From contig JBNGIO010004209.1 in NCBI GenBank assembly GCA_049999805.1, forward strand, positions 1-52,913: a stretch of 52,913 bases of DNA. The letters run 5' to 3'. The notes under the pieces were generated by a model, which was not told where the DNA came from, made no database searches, and worked only from the letters and a program-made list of their open reading frames with translations. The DNA comes from Folioceros fuciformis. Lineage: Eukaryota; Anthocerotophyta; Anthocerotopsida; Anthocerotales. This document shows positions 10,650 to 22,452 of this stretch, one piece after another; positions within the stretch are counted from its first letter, which is position 1; every line of letters begins with the position of its first letter. Made by a program: the position numbers and the translations under genes.

Positions 10650-13600
10650 TCAATATTGTTCAGCAAGGTTTCGGAATTCGTTAGATAAATCATCATATAG
10701 CGACAGGAACTTTGCCTTTAGCTTGTCTTCACCTTGCGCAGGATCCTCAAACTTTTGTGCTCTGGACACATGGAATGAAAATGCGTGAGATGTCTTCAAA
10801 GAAAAGGGCAGGGATGTAGAAAGAAGAAAGCCAATGAAAAGGAGATCGCGTGGATACTCACACTAGAGCTCTAATCAACCCGTCGAGCCTTCCTTTGATT
10901 CTATCATAAGTTATATTCTGTGCTCCGTCCACAGTTTTCCGCTCTACAGCCTGTTGTAACATGCACGGTAGGTTATACAAAAGTCCAACAGAAGCCAAGC
11001 AAGCAAAGCTAAATATTTCCCGATGAGTGAGTAAGGAAGAGCTTGCCTGAATTGCGAGCGTATAAAAGTGAATCATGTTCCGCATCATCCAAACTGACTT
11101 GTAAAATGGGCAGTATTTATCATACCTGCACAACAAACACATTAATGTAGCGTTGTCGATACAGTAAGGAGCTCAACCAGATTGACGTAACCGCATAACT
11201 TTTCTTTAAATTTCTACTCACTCCGTGAAAGCATTTTGCGCAAGATAATCCTCACGCAAGAGTCGTGCAACCTCCAACGTTATCTTGTCTGTGTCAGCCA
11301 AAGAATCTTTGCCTACAAGCTGTAAATAAGAAAAGTAAGCAGAGCGCCATAATAAGCTAACACTCTAAGCAGATCCTTGACAGATCACAACATACCTGAA
11401 CAATCTCCTTTAATTCATCTTCCCGTTGCAAAATTTCACGTGCTTTTGTGCGGATGTTAACAAAGTCCGTGTCATAATCCTCATAGAATGCCTCAAGTGC
11501 CTAGACGTAGGATCAAATAGAGTCATCACAGAATGTGGCAGCGAACACCAACCAAGAGACTAGAAGAAACATGGACAAGACGTACATTTGTGTAGTTGGA
11601 GTATGATTTCAGCCAGTTCACGGATGGAAAATGCTTCCGCTGGGCCAGCTCTTTGTCCAACCCCCAAAATACCTGCAGTCAACACTAACGTATAAGGGAA
11701 AGCAATTATTTCACTCAATCAGAGATCAAATGCACACAAGATTACCTGAACAATACCAAGAGTGGCAACTGTCACTGGGTCCGAAAAGTCTCCACCAGGA
11801 GGAGACACTGCACCCACTATAGTCACAGTACCTGTCCGGTTCGGACTTCCCAAACACTTCACCTTTCCAGCACGCTCATAAAATGAAGCTAATCGTGCTC
11901 CCAAGTAAGCTGGATATCCACTGTCTGCTGGCATCTCAGCCTACAGCCACCCCCATTTGTTTAACAATTCGGATCCAAGGGCCACTAGATTCAAGGGCAA
12001 GAACAAGTCATCTGAACAAAAATTTCAAACTAAATAAAATCCGCAACCACAATCTAGAAGTTGGTCACAAACAAGGCATTACCAGCCGCCCAGAGATCTC
12101 ACGAAGAGCCTCAGCCCAACGAGATGTGGAGTCAGCCATCATGCTCACGTCGTAGCCCATGTCGCGGTAATATTCTGCCAGTGTAATGCCTGAATCCAAA
12201 CCATAGCCCATTAATCACTTTAGAATTCATTGCTCTGTAAGGTTCACCAAACCCAATGAAGTTGAATTGCATGATAGGAGTCTGACTCCCACCTGTGTAG
12301 ATTGATGCCTCTCGAGCTGCGACAGGCATGTTGGATGTGTTAGCGACCAGGGCTGTCCGCTTCATGACAGACACATGTTCTCCATTAGGAAGGGGCATTG
12401 TTAGCTTTGGAAAGTCCATGAGCACCTGCCAGAACAAAAATTACATTCATCAACTCTCACAGCTTTGCAAATTCCATGCATATAGCCATAATCACAGATA
12501 AGATAAATACGCACCTCTGCCATCTCATTTCCTCGCTCTCCACAGCCCACATAGATGACAGCATGGGAATTTGAATACTGCACGGTAACCATACATCATA
12601 AGATTTACTCGAGTATATATCTCCAACTGATCTCACTCAAAGCGTTTCCTCAGAAGGGTGACTCAGCTTCATGCAGACACAGCTTGGAGAAAAATTCATT
12701 AGAACATCGAAGTTTCTCCCACGCAATACAGTACCTTCGAGAGGGATTGACTGATGACTGTCTTTCCACATCCAAAAGCCCCAGGAATGGCACACGTGCC
12801 ACCAAGCGTTGCAGGGAACAAGGCATCTAGGGTACGCTGAAGAACAAAGCAAAACGACATTGAGTAGCATAATCACTCCGTGCTTGCAGCTTGTGAAAAG
12901 GAACGAATGCAGACTAAGTTCTTCAACATATTGGCGCACCTGACCAGTCAACAAAGGAGTATCACTAGGAAGTTTCGATGCAAATGGCCGGGGCGTCCGT
13001 ACGGGCCACGTCTGTTACAGGAAGTCACACAAACGCTCCACGGATCAATCGCTTCACGGAAAAACAACCAATGATGCTAGCACATGGTACAAGGACATGC
13101 AGGTCGCCCAACAGACCACACCTGTAGCATTGGAAACTTCTTCACCACCCCTTGAAATTCAATTTCCAAGACTGTATCCTGCATGAAGGTCATGGGCATA
13201 CTCAATACTCGGGCAGGGTAACAAAGGCAGAAAAAGCTGATGGGGACACATAGAAGTGGTTCAACCTCAAGGTCGTATTGACCAGGTGGTGCTATGAAGG
13301 TGATTTTCCCCATGGCCCCTGGAGGTAGAGCAACCTTGTGATTCATAAGAGTATTTTCAACCACTGTCTGCACAACAACAGCATACATTGACGAACTCAG
13401 TCAAGAAGCAACGAATGAAGCAAACACAAACAAATCTCACTTAAAGCACAAATGAGAAGACCACCAGGAGCGTACCCCATAGATATCACCTCCAGTGATT
13501 GAATCTCCAACGCCTGCCGGACAGATGGTTGGGTTAATGGTGTAGGTTGATTAATCTACTTGACAAAGCAGTCATTTGTGTACTTTTTACCATAGGAAGT

Positions 13601-14813
13601 AGGATTGAACTCCCATAGTGTCTTTCGATCCAACGCAGGGACAGCCACTCCCCGGGGAATGTATACATCTTTAGATGCAAGGGCGATTGCCTTCAGAGGC
13701 CGCTGTAACGGTACAATCACATCCTTTAGACACGATATGGTTGCAGCGTTACATCTTAAGTGGTAGAGACAAACGGGCTGTACAGCAAGAGCCAGATCCG
13801 AGGTGAAAGAAAAGGGTGCACCTGGATCCCATCAAATATGTTTGTCATGATTCCAGGTCCCAGATCCACTGAGAGAGGCTGCACTCAGAACAAACATCTT
13901 TATCATTATGGAGCTCGGAAACAGCGAATTTCTTTTTCAGCGAAACCCCCAAGTTGTGTGGCAACTGCCATCACACAGCTCGTCGATCAAACGCATGAGT
14001 GAAGGGAGGCAATGAGAATGACCCATCACCTTGTGGGTGCGCAACACTGGATCATTCACCGTCAACCCTGCAGTCTCTTCATACACTGTAGGCCCCAATT
14101 GATTAACACCCAAGGCAACAACTCAACTGAAGATAAACGCATATCAACGACAACTCCCGTAGATCTCCTTCTCGTCCACGATTGCGCCACTGGAAAGGAA
14201 TTTCACATAATGGTTGTACTCACCTTGAATGGTGGCAGAGTCACCCTCCAATCGAATGATTTCTCCAATAAGCTGGTCCTTTCCAACACGAACAAGCTCA
14301 TACATGGCTGCGCCTCCCATCCCCTCGGCCACCACAACGGGCCCCGAAACCTGCATGCCTTCGGTTACGAATGCACTCAAGAGTCTAGATTCCCAAAACC
14401 CCAGTCACGAATTGGCAAACTCCAGTCAACAGCGCAAGACGGTGGCCCTCCCCCGCACTCTATCTGCGTCATCTCCCACCCAGCGTCCGACAGAACAATG
14501 CAAGCCACTGCAGCGTCGTCAAACGCAGTCGCAGCGACCCCGTATCGGCATTCCCACCGCTGAACGTCTCGCCGGCCGAAGCACCACCCCAACTCAAACA
14601 GATCTGACCAGCTCGAGGCAATCTGACAAATTGCGAGCCTCTCCACACCAAGACCGCGACCCCAAACCCTACGACATCCAAAGGCAAGGCAAGACAGCAG
14701 CTCAAGCACGCAGCGGCAAAGGAAACCAGTCTCACCTTCCGCACGTATCCATACTCGCTCTCCTTCTCCCCATCCTCGAACGTGGTAGAGCGATCTCGGG
14801 CAGCGGAGCCCAT
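10650..14813 (-). CDS. VHA-A: V-type proton ATPase catalytic subunit A
   Basis: ATP-hydrolysing A subunit of the V1 sector, which drives proton pumping into vacuole and Golgi/endosomes. Twenty exons: 14813-14736, 14350-14224, 14085-14030, 13878-13822, 13702-13591, 13513-13476, 13367-13266, 13178-13122, 13011-12940, 12836-12735, 12577-12515, 12425-12293, 12189-12083, 11940-11746, 11672-11586, 11500-11396, 11319-11222, 11125-11047, 10950-10862, 10761-10650. They sum to 622 residues, matching plant VHA-A (about 623). The Walker A loop GAFGCGKT is in exon 10; [30 protein letters not shown] and [14 protein letters not shown] follow, and [16 protein letters not shown] is near the C-terminus. Intron 18 (11046-10951) uses a GC donor (CAG|gcaagc). 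The start ATG is supported by the typical [11 protein letters not shown]-terminus. Confidence 0.98.
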
Positions 14814-15826
14814 GGCGGAAGGATCTGCAGTGCCCGCGCCCACCCCCGGCAGCTGCGAGAACTGAAGGCGTGCAACCGGGTTGCTGCAACGCTCAAAGTC
14901 CTGCCTGGGACATGCTCTCCAGGACCAGACACTCCCAGCTGGAGTGGCAGCGCGCGCAGCAGAGGAATTGGGCGGATGGAGATCGTTCAGCGCAGAGGAG
15001 AAGTGGGGAGGAGAGGAGAAGAGAGCAGACGAGACGAGCTGGAAGGCTCGTGATTGAGTAGCATTCACAAACAGCTCTCTTCCTCACTGAAAAAACCCCC
15101 TCTGCCCCTTTGGAGCCTTCCTCCTACCAAATTGTTAACAGAGATTTGGCGTCACGTCGAGCAGGTGATTACTCAAAACCGGGGATAGCGCGTGGGCCCG
15201 ACTTGGGACGCACACGCGCCACTCCTGGACTCGCCCGTCAGTGCTGACGAAGAGACCATCCACTTAATCAATCTATACAAACCACGCTAAAACTTTGTAG
15301 AAAAACATACAAATGTACATATATGCACCTCGTTTAGTTAGAGCGTTCAGTTCATTCAAAGTACACGATTTCATCAAGGTGAACTACACTGGACTCTGTC
15401 ATTTTCGATCTTTTTCAATTTCAAAGCTCACACATTTTTTTTAGCTATGACTGGTTGGTTCTTATATTTTTTTCACTTCTTAGAGAGTTCTTTCATCTTA
15501 GAGAAATTTGGCCCAAAGGTAGTACCTACTGCAAAGAGCAGGCTGTGACAAAGAGACTTCGATCTCCCATGGCACAACCGCAGCTTCCACATGAGCTCGG
15601 TTGCTTAACAAGGGGCTAAGTTATCACCCCTGCCCTTTCTCAATGGTGTCCACTTTCTCAAATGCTCATTGAATAAAGTGCAGTTCATTCTATTCTGCCG
15701 AATGCTGGACATCGAAGGTTGAAGGCGGGTGACGACTGAAACATCGATACAACAGCTTGGCGAGCTGAATCACAGCCTTCAAAACAAGATCGATTTGGTC
15801 CCCAAGATGCCGATGATCACAAGTTC
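14814..15826. other. VHA-A promoter/5' UTR and downstream flank of the coiled-coil gene
   Basis: Purine-rich leader (about 14980-15055) upstream of VHA-A, then AT-rich sequence with T-runs near 15430-15475. The last part should be the 3' UTR of the minus-strand gene ending at 15827. No further gene is seen. Confidence 0.5.
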
Positions 15827-17212
15827 TTAGCAGATAGAACGCTTGAAATCCTGGTGCAATCCCGCTAGCCTGCTCTCTATGTTCAACAGAGCAGGCTGAT
15901 AAGCCCTGGTTAAGTTACCTAGAACCTGCAGAGCGTGACTAAGATCCACTGACATCTGCTCCAGCTGGGACTGTAGCTCCTCGGATTTGGCGGTGACGCG
16001 AACCAAATCCCTTTTCAAATCTCCATTCTCACTTATCAGACGCTGGCGGGTTTCGTCTTGTTGAAGATTCTCTGGTGGTTGTGGTTGTTCATCCTTGCTC
16101 AAGTCCGTTGAGCTCATTCGCGACGACTGGAGCGATTGGAGCTCTGATACCTTGAACCTTAGTTCAGCATTCTGCTTCAATGTCTCCTTAAGCTGACCCT
16201 CCCACTTGGCAGCAAGATCCGAGGTTTCCGTCAGGCTGGTTGAGAGGGTAGAATTCTCAGCAAACAGCCTTTCAATGTCCAAGGACTGCAAATCGATTTC
16301 GTTCAGAAGCTTCTGCTGGCTCCTTTCCTGCTTTTCCAACAGATACTGCAACTGGTGAACCTGCTCTTCATACCTACTTCTATCAGTAAGGTAACTTGCC
16401 CCACGGTCCATGGACGACGCTGCTCGTCGGCTGGAGGTAGCTGTGGAGGAGTCAAAATCATGTCCTAGGTTTGCAGGTGAAGCAAGAGCAACTGCCAGAG
16501 CCTTTTGCAATTCAGCCTTCTCTGCTGAAGCTGCTGTCAATGCTTCTTTCAGCATCCCGGTCTCAGAGCCTGCAGTCGCTGCCAATGCTGCCTCAAGTCT
16601 GCTCTTGTCCGACCCCGCAGCTGCCAGAGCATTTTGGAGCTCACACTTCTCAGCCGTAACTGACTCAAACTGCTCATACAGCGCGGCAGTCTTCTGCTGC
16701 TCCTGCCGCAGCTGTTGTCCGAGACCTTGCAACTCAAACCTCAAAACATCGATCTCCTGCTCCGCACTTTTCAGTTTTTCAGCATCCTGAGACAGACCGG
16801 AGATCTGCGCAAACGGCTGCTCAACATGCTGCAACAACTCCAGCTCCTTCTTCAGTGCAGCAGCGTCCTCCTCCGCTCCGTACTGCTCCTCTTCCGCATC
16901 CTGAAGCCTTCTCTTCAAAACCCTAATCTGCGCATTCAAATCCTCCCGAGCAACAACGGCTGCATCTCTCTCCATCGTCATGCTCTCCAGTGACAACCTG
17001 AGCGAAACAATTTCCTGCTCCATCTCGTCGAACCTCTGCATATCTCCTGCGCTGGAATCCGGAGCTCGAACAGTCGACGCAAAATCTGCATCCCCGAGCA
17101 CGGATGCCAAGACCGCACTCGCAGTTCCAGCGCTGGCAGCTTTTTTATGCCGGATCTCCTCGATCTTCCGTCTACTGGCCATCAGACGCTCTGGATTCAT
17201 CCCTCGGTGCAA
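15827..17212 (-). CDS. Long coiled-coil protein with BLISTER/golgin-like N-terminus
   Basis: A single open frame of 461 residues. The N-terminus, MASRRKIEEIRHKKAAS (starting near residue 11), resembles the RRKLEEFRxKKA motif at the start of plant BLISTER and some golgin-type proteins. After an Ala/Ser-rich linker, residues about 60-240 and 280-450 are heptad-like coiled coil, with many LQ, EL and KSE repeats (for example EEQVHQLQYLLEKQERSQQ). There is no catalytic domain or membrane segment. BLISTER acts with Polycomb proteins and stress responses in Arabidopsis, but assignment on a short motif is tentative, and the C-terminal BLISTER signature is not evident. It could equally be a Golgi or cytoskeletal tether. 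No intron is needed. Confidence 0.65.
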   Translation of the reverse strand: MHRGMNPERLMASRRKIEEIRHKKAASAGTASAVLASVLGDADFASTVRAPDSSAGDMQRFDEMEQEIVSLRLSLESMTMERDAAVVAREDLNAQIRVLKRRLQDAEEEQYGAEEDAAALKKELELLQHVEQPFAQISGLSQDAEKLKSAEQEIDVLRFELQGLGQQLRQEQQKTAALYEQFESVTAEKCELQNALAAAGSDKSRLEAALAATAGSETGMLKEALTAASAEKAELQKALAVALASPANLGHDFDSSTATSSRRAASSMDRGASYLTDRSRYEEQVHQLQYLLEKQERSQQKLLNEIDLQSLDIERLFAENSTLSTSLTETSDLAAKWEGQLKETLKQNAELRFKVSELQSLQSSRMSSTDLSKDEQPQPPENLQQDETRQRLISENGDLKRDLVRVTAKSEELQSQLEQMSVDLSHALQVLGNLTRAYQPALLNIESRLAGLHQDFKRSIC

Positions 17213-17925
17213 ATGCCTTCGAGCACATACACAAATACACCTGAACCTCTCAAAGCTCCGACCTGTATCAAGTCAACATGAAACGCACACCGCACCGAGC
17301 TTCCCTTAAATTCCTCAACAAACTTTCAATCTCGCTAATCTGTCCCCGCAGCACGAAATTCTTCCCCTCAAGGGCTGCGCATTCAGCCCCCAACCCTGCA
17401 GAGAGCAGAACTCCAAACTCTTGCTTGATCCGCTTCAGAAATGCTCTTCCACTTCAGTCCCTGATCATCAACCCGGCCAAATTCGAGTTTCGGCCGGGCA
17501 TGAGGGGTATTCCGCACTTCGCACCATGGGTTTGGTAGAGTGATTGTTTTTTTCTCGTGAAGGACTCGTACCGTTACGTTGATCGAGAAACGTTTCATCT
17601 GGAATCGTGTGCAACACCGAGCGTTTGAGCATTGATGGCGGTGTCATCACGCCTCCTACACATGCAGCAGGGATGAATACCCTGCAGTTAAAAGTCTGCT
17701 CTTGCACCTCCCGATATGCTTAGCCTGCAGGAATTCGAGAGTCTGGAACCACCGATTTTTCACAAAGAATCTAGAGGGAATGTCCGATTTAGAGGGCATG
17801 AGTGACAGCCAGGCTCTCCTTCTGCTCAAAGAAATGCAGTTCCTCAGATGAATAGTAGCCCAGATACAGCATCCACTTATCAGTTTCCGTTTCTGAAGAC
17901 GGCTGTCTCACCCCAGCTTACATCG
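17213..17925 (-). other. 5' flank of the coiled-coil gene and 3' flank of the PPR gene
   Basis: Non-coding spacer between two tandem minus-strand genes. No repeat or further gene is seen. Confidence 0.5.
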
Positions 17926-20385
17926 CTACCGTACGGCATGCGTGCTATTCCCAACTAAAAAGCTATGCACCAATCCATCAACGTCTGTCCACCAGCTCTG
18001 CCCTGGTTGCTTCCATGCCCTGATTCCTATTCTAATCGCTTGCATCTGCTCCGCCTGCTCCCAAATCTGGGCTCCTGTGTATATGTTGGACATCAGGACA
18101 TACGCTGCAGCATCTTTCTTGTCTAGCTTCACTGCTTCAGCAAAAGCATAGCGTCCCACTTCCACGTTGCTCCATTTCCGACAAGCAACCAATAAAGTGT
18201 GCCAAATTGCAGCATTTGGCAGAAGAGGCATTGACCGTACCACAGCTAGTGCCTCGTCCAATAGGCCCACACCGCCGAGGAGAGCCACCATACACGTGTA
18301 GTGCTCCACCATGGGAGCGATGCCGTAGAGTTTGCTCATTGCCTCGAAGTACTCGCGGCCCTTGTTCACAAGACCCTTATGACTGCATACTGTTAGTATA
18401 CTCAGGAATGTGATGCTGTCTGGTTGAATGCCATCCGCTCTCATTCTGTGCAGCAGCTCGAAGACCTTGTCACTGTCTCCTTGACGGGTGTATCCTGCAA
18501 TCAGGGCCCTCCAGGCACTTGCATCTCTTTCTTGCAGCGCATCAAACACCTGCTGTGCCTCAACCATGCTCCCTGACTTTGAGTACATGTCTATCAAACT
18601 TTTCCCTAGAGTCTCGTCTGCTTGAAGCCCCTGACCTTCGATCTGTGCATGGAGATGCCTTCCCACATCCAAAGCTGCCATGCTAGCACATGCCTGCAAG
18701 AGGCACACAAATGTCACTGAATCAGGTGGGACAACATCTTCTTCGCCCATTGCACTGTATAGACAAAGAGCTCTCTGACCCATGCCCTGCTGGGAATAAC
18801 CAGCTATCAGGGCAGTCCATGTCACCACATCCTTCTCACAGAGTCCGTCAAACACGTCCTGCGCATCCTCTAGACTTCCACACTTTGCATACATATTTAC
18901 CAGGCTCCCTCCTACAACTACATCAGCCTGAAGCCCGCGTTCCCGGATTTGTGCATGCAGCTGTTTCCCAGTTTCCAATGCCAGGTGCCCAACACTTGCA
19001 CACGCCTGCACAAGGCAAACAAATGTCACTGAATCAGGTACAGATAAACCTTCTTCTACCATAGCTGTATATAAACGCAGGGCTTCCTGGACCATGCCCT
19101 CTTGGGAATATCCTGCAATCATGGCATTCCACATCATCCCATCCTTCTGAGGAAGCCTGTCGAACATTCTTCGAGCTTCTTCCAATCTACCACTTCTCGC
19201 ATATCCTGCTACCAAAGCAGTCCACGTAACCACATTCTTTTCACCAAGTGCATCAAACACCAGCTGAGCATCCTCCAAATTGCCACACTTTACATACATA
19301 TTCACCAAACACGAACCAACAACGACATCAACATTCATCCCTAGTTCTCTCATCTGTGCATGAAGGTGTTTCCCCTTATCTAAACCTGGGGCCCCAACAC
19401 TTGCACATGCTTGTAAGAGAGCCACAAAAGTCACAGAATTTGCCATAACCATGCCTTCTTCCTTCATGGCACTGTACAGGCGCAGGGCCTCAAAACCCAT
19501 ACCATGCTGGGCATATCCTGCGATCAAAGCTGACCACCCGACCACATCCTTCTGCCCAAGTCCATCAAACACCCTCCGAGCATCCTCCAAGCTGCCACAT
19601 TTCGCATACATATCCAACAACGCGTTCCAAACAAAGGCATCAGGCTCAATCCCACTGCCCAACACGTCAGCATGCACCTGCCGCCCAGAACCCAAGTCTG
19701 CCCCCCTTCCACAGGCCTGCAGCACTGCCACAAAAACATGGCCATCAGGTTCCACACCGGACCTCCGCATGCGTCGATACAGCTCGACAGCCTCCTGATC
19801 CCGTCCCTGCCTCACGTGCGCAGAGATTATCCCTGACCATGCGAAGGCATCAGCTTTGCCAACCGCCTCAAACACATCCATGGCGTCTTGCAACCTGGCA
19901 TGGGCAGCGTACATTCGCATCACGTGATTGCACAGGAACGTATCCGATTGGAACCCCTCTCTCACAGCCAGAGCATGGACCCGGCGGCCGAGAGCTAGAT
20001 CCCTGGCAACCACGCATTTCTGGAGGACTGTAAAGAAGAGAGACCGGTAAGTGCTACACCCTGTCTGCACCAAAATTCCCAGCGCCTCCACTGCCTCAAC
20101 GAGCGGCCGTTGCTGGCTCACGGTTTCAGCCGTAGTGCTCCTTTGATATCCTACAAACCTGCCTTCCTCCACACCCAGAGAAGTCAACCGCAACAAGAGC
20201 TCCTGGCGGCCATGCTCCGCAACCGTAAAGCCCCTTGGACGGCTTGCCCCTTGCGAACGGAGAGCAAAGCGCATGATCAGCACAAGGATAGACTGATTCC
20301 GTGGAGGAGAGCAAAATCCAGCCCGCTGCGTCCGCTGAGCAAATGCTTGGGCCCATATCCATGTTCGCTCCACCAGCTCCCGCAA
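17926..20385 (-). CDS. PLS-class pentatricopeptide repeat protein with E/E+ tail
   Basis: An 819-residue intronless PPR protein, predicted to act in organelle RNA processing or C-to-U editing. From about residue 115 it carries a nearly continuous array of P, L and S repeats, with motifs such as NALLDMYAKCGSLEDARRVF, VVGWSALIAGYAQHGMGFEA and FVCLLQACASM. Roughly the last 95 residues form E and E+ motifs (HTLLVACRKWSNVEVGRYAF, AAAYVLMSNIYTG, WKQPGQSWWTDVDG), and the chain ends 19 residues after SWWTDVDG without a DYW deaminase domain. An editing role would therefore need a DYW partner in trans. Bases before residue 39 may be an extension: an internal Met starts an Arg/Ser-rich presequence-like stretch (MRFALRSQGASRPRG). 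Mitochondrion or plastid cannot be separated. Confidence 0.93.
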   Translation of the reverse strand: MRELVERTWIWAQAFAQRTQRAGFCSPPRNQSILVLIMRFALRSQGASRPRGFTVAEHGRQELLLRLTSLGVEEGRFVGYQRSTTAETVSQQRPLVEAVEALGILVQTGCSTYRSLFFTVLQKCVVARDLALGRRVHALAVREGFQSDTFLCNHVMRMYAAHARLQDAMDVFEAVGKADAFAWSGIISAHVRQGRDQEAVELYRRMRRSGVEPDGHVFVAVLQACGRGADLGSGRQVHADVLGSGIEPDAFVWNALLDMYAKCGSLEDARRVFDGLGQKDVVGWSALIAGYAQHGMGFEALRLYSAMKEEGMVMANSVTFVALLQACASVGAPGLDKGKHLHAQMRELGMNVDVVVGSCLVNMYVKCGNLEDAQLVFDALGEKNVVTWTALVAGYARSGRLEEARRMFDRLPQKDGMMWNAMIAGYSQEGMVQEALRLYTAMVEEGLSVPDSVTFVCLVQACASVGHLALETGKQLHAQIRERGLQADVVVGGSLVNMYAKCGSLEDAQDVFDGLCEKDVVTWTALIAGYSQQGMGQRALCLYSAMGEEDVVPPDSVTFVCLLQACASMAALDVGRHLHAQIEGQGLQADETLGKSLIDMYSKSGSMVEAQQVFDALQERDASAWRALIAGYTRQGDSDKVFELLHRMRADGIQPDSITFLSILTVCSHKGLVNKGREYFEAMSKLYGIAPMVEHYTCMVALLGGVGLLDEALAVVRSMPLLPNAAIWHTLLVACRKWSNVEVGRYAFAEAVKLDKKDAAAYVLMSNIYTGAQIWEQAEQMQAIRIGIRAWKQPGQSWWTDVDGLVHSFLVGNSTHAVR

Positions 20386-21033
20386 GCTTAAAACCGAACT
20401 TCACCGACTGCCCGTTTTTCACTTGCAGAGGGTCACCACCAGTTCTCGTGAGCTAGGACTTGTTGGGCGATTGTAGCGACTGTGTTGGGCAATTGTAGCG
20501 ACTGTGTTGGGCAACGACTGCAGCTACTATGATCGAGCAATGGCGGCGGCAACGTTGGGCGACAAGCAGGGCCGTAAATTCAGTAACGGGCGACTCGTGC
20601 TGCGCTGGTCACGCTGACAGCAATTGGCACTGCTGATGTTGGGCGATTGAAACATAATAATGAGTGATGGCTAGAGATGATGTTGGCATTTAGCACCCCC
20701 TTAATTTGAGAGGTTGGCCTGAAAATGGGCCACCATTTCCTTTCCCTTAGAGAGGAACCAGCAGATTCGGCACTGAAGCTGAACACATTCCACACAAGTC
20801 ATCATTTCCAAACTCGAGACGTTTGACACCTACGGCATGTCCAGGAAGGGAAGAACTCTATTTGGAGGAGTTCACAGCCAAAAGAATCGAAAAGGGAAAA
20901 AAAATAATCTAATGCTGTCTTTCAGTACAGACACTAATACATGAGATAATTCCAACACCTTTGGGAGCCCCTGCTTTCGTCTTTCGTGTTGGCCGGAGAG
21001 GATAAATCCCCATGGCAACTGTAAGACGCCGGA
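20386..21033 (-). other. PPR gene upstream region and ceramide synthase 3' flank
   Basis: Mostly non-coding. It includes the short GTTGGGC-type repeats at 20459-20515 and an A-rich stretch near 20895-20912. No gene is supported. Confidence 0.5.
20459..20515 (+). repeat. Imperfect 25-bp tandem repeat
   Basis: The phrase gattgtagcgactgtgttgg recurs as aattgtagcgactgtgttgg, with further partial copies (gttgggc) nearby, just upstream of the PPR gene. Confidence 0.7.
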
Positions 21034-22452
21034 TCAATCCTCCTTGTCGTCATCATCTTCAGAGTCTGTGCGGATGACGAGGATGTCAGAATGAAAGAGG
21101 GAGGAGAAAGGAAAGGGTCCGCTCGGCAACATGTTGAGGATGAGAACGAGGGCTACCTGATCGGACATCTTTCTCGAGCTTTCCCCTTGCCTTGATCTGC
21201 CTCAAAATCATTCTGTAGATGAGTATCCACCAGTATATATGTAAGACGTAGAGGCTGATGAGGAGTGAGTTGAAGACGTAGTAGTATAATGGACCCTCTC
21301 GAAACTTCTTCTGGTCTAGCAGCGTGACAACCTCGTAACTGCAACCAGACACAGTGACCGAGGTTGTAATAAGAGGGAGCAGCTTCAGATCCGTAAGCAG
21401 CGGAATGGGTGTGCGTGCTGGAAGACGAGGCCACTGGAAACAACGTACCTAGTGCTCCTGATGATGCAGAAGGGAAAGTAAATGAGGCGGAGTAGAACCC
21501 AAGAAAGAGCGAACATGAGGAATAGAATGCTTGGAATGACCTCTGAGCCGCTGTACTTTGTCAGCTTCCCAAGCTCTAGAAAGATATCACTAGCATCATG
21601 TAGAGCCAGTACCATAGATCCCACCCGCGCAAACCTAGGAAGTGTAGGGGATACATGAACGAGACTTCAGTCCCTGTGCACCTGCTGTTGCTGATTTCAG
21701 ACAACTAGTACGAAGTGGAACAAAACCTGACCTGGCGTGGTATGAGAAAATAATGAGGGCAACAGTCACTATGTGGTGTCCCATGCTGACCCCAAAGTCT
21801 TTCCTCCTTGTTTCCCAAAAGATGAGAGCGAAAATACTGTAGGTGTAGAACCCGGCTGCGTAAGCATACAATACCTTCAACTTCAGCCTGCCAAGCATCC
21901 TCATTAACAAACAGTACAGTGCACCTTCTCCCACAGTAGCAAATCCTCCGTGAGCACAACAAAGAAGAAGAGCCAGCCGTTCTTACTTCACCATCTGATT
22001 GGGCCAGCTCTGATTGCCTGGCCCAATCCAGAAACACTTGGTATTGGTAAACCAGGGCTCATTGTACGTGATAGTCAGGGAGAAGATCTCAGCTGACAGA
22101 TAATAAACACACTTCCACGCAGATTCCTTAAACTTAACAACGGTCTTTCGTAGAGCCTCCTTATCAGCAGGGCTCATGCCCTTCCCCGAGGGCACAGCTT
22201 TCCTGTAGACGAAAATATTCCCTAGATGCTACAAGCCCACAGATCCACCTTAGCAGCGTTACCGCCAGGACAGGAGCCCTAAATCCGGAGGCGACGACGG
22301 AAACTCACCTCAAACACCAGCCGATCCAACAAGAAGCGGATAATGGGGAACAGAAGCGCGAAAATGGGCAGCAGAATGAAATCTTTGGTAAATGGATAGC
22401 CCTCTGCCTCCCAGTCGAGGTTCCTCAAATCTGTCCACAATGTGGATTCCAT
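21034..22452 (-). CDS. LOH: Ceramide synthase, LAG1/LOH type (TLC domain)
   Basis: ER membrane enzyme that N-acylates sphingoid bases with fatty acyl-CoA. Exons 22452-22309, 22228-21987, 21887-21732, 21634-21449, 21338-21157 and 21065-21034 give 313 residues, close to Arabidopsis LOH1 (310). Landmarks are the N-terminal [45 protein letters not shown]; the Lag1p motif with [16 protein letters not shown] and [15 protein letters not shown]; a C-terminal [12 protein letters not shown] helix; and the acidic tail [10 protein letters not shown], typical of plant LOH proteins. Several hydrophobic membrane spans lie between these. The second exon must start at 22228 (gtag acceptor) to keep the frame. 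Chain-length preference (LOH1/3 versus LOH2) is unresolved, but the long acidic C-terminus favours the LOH1/3 side. Confidence 0.96.
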
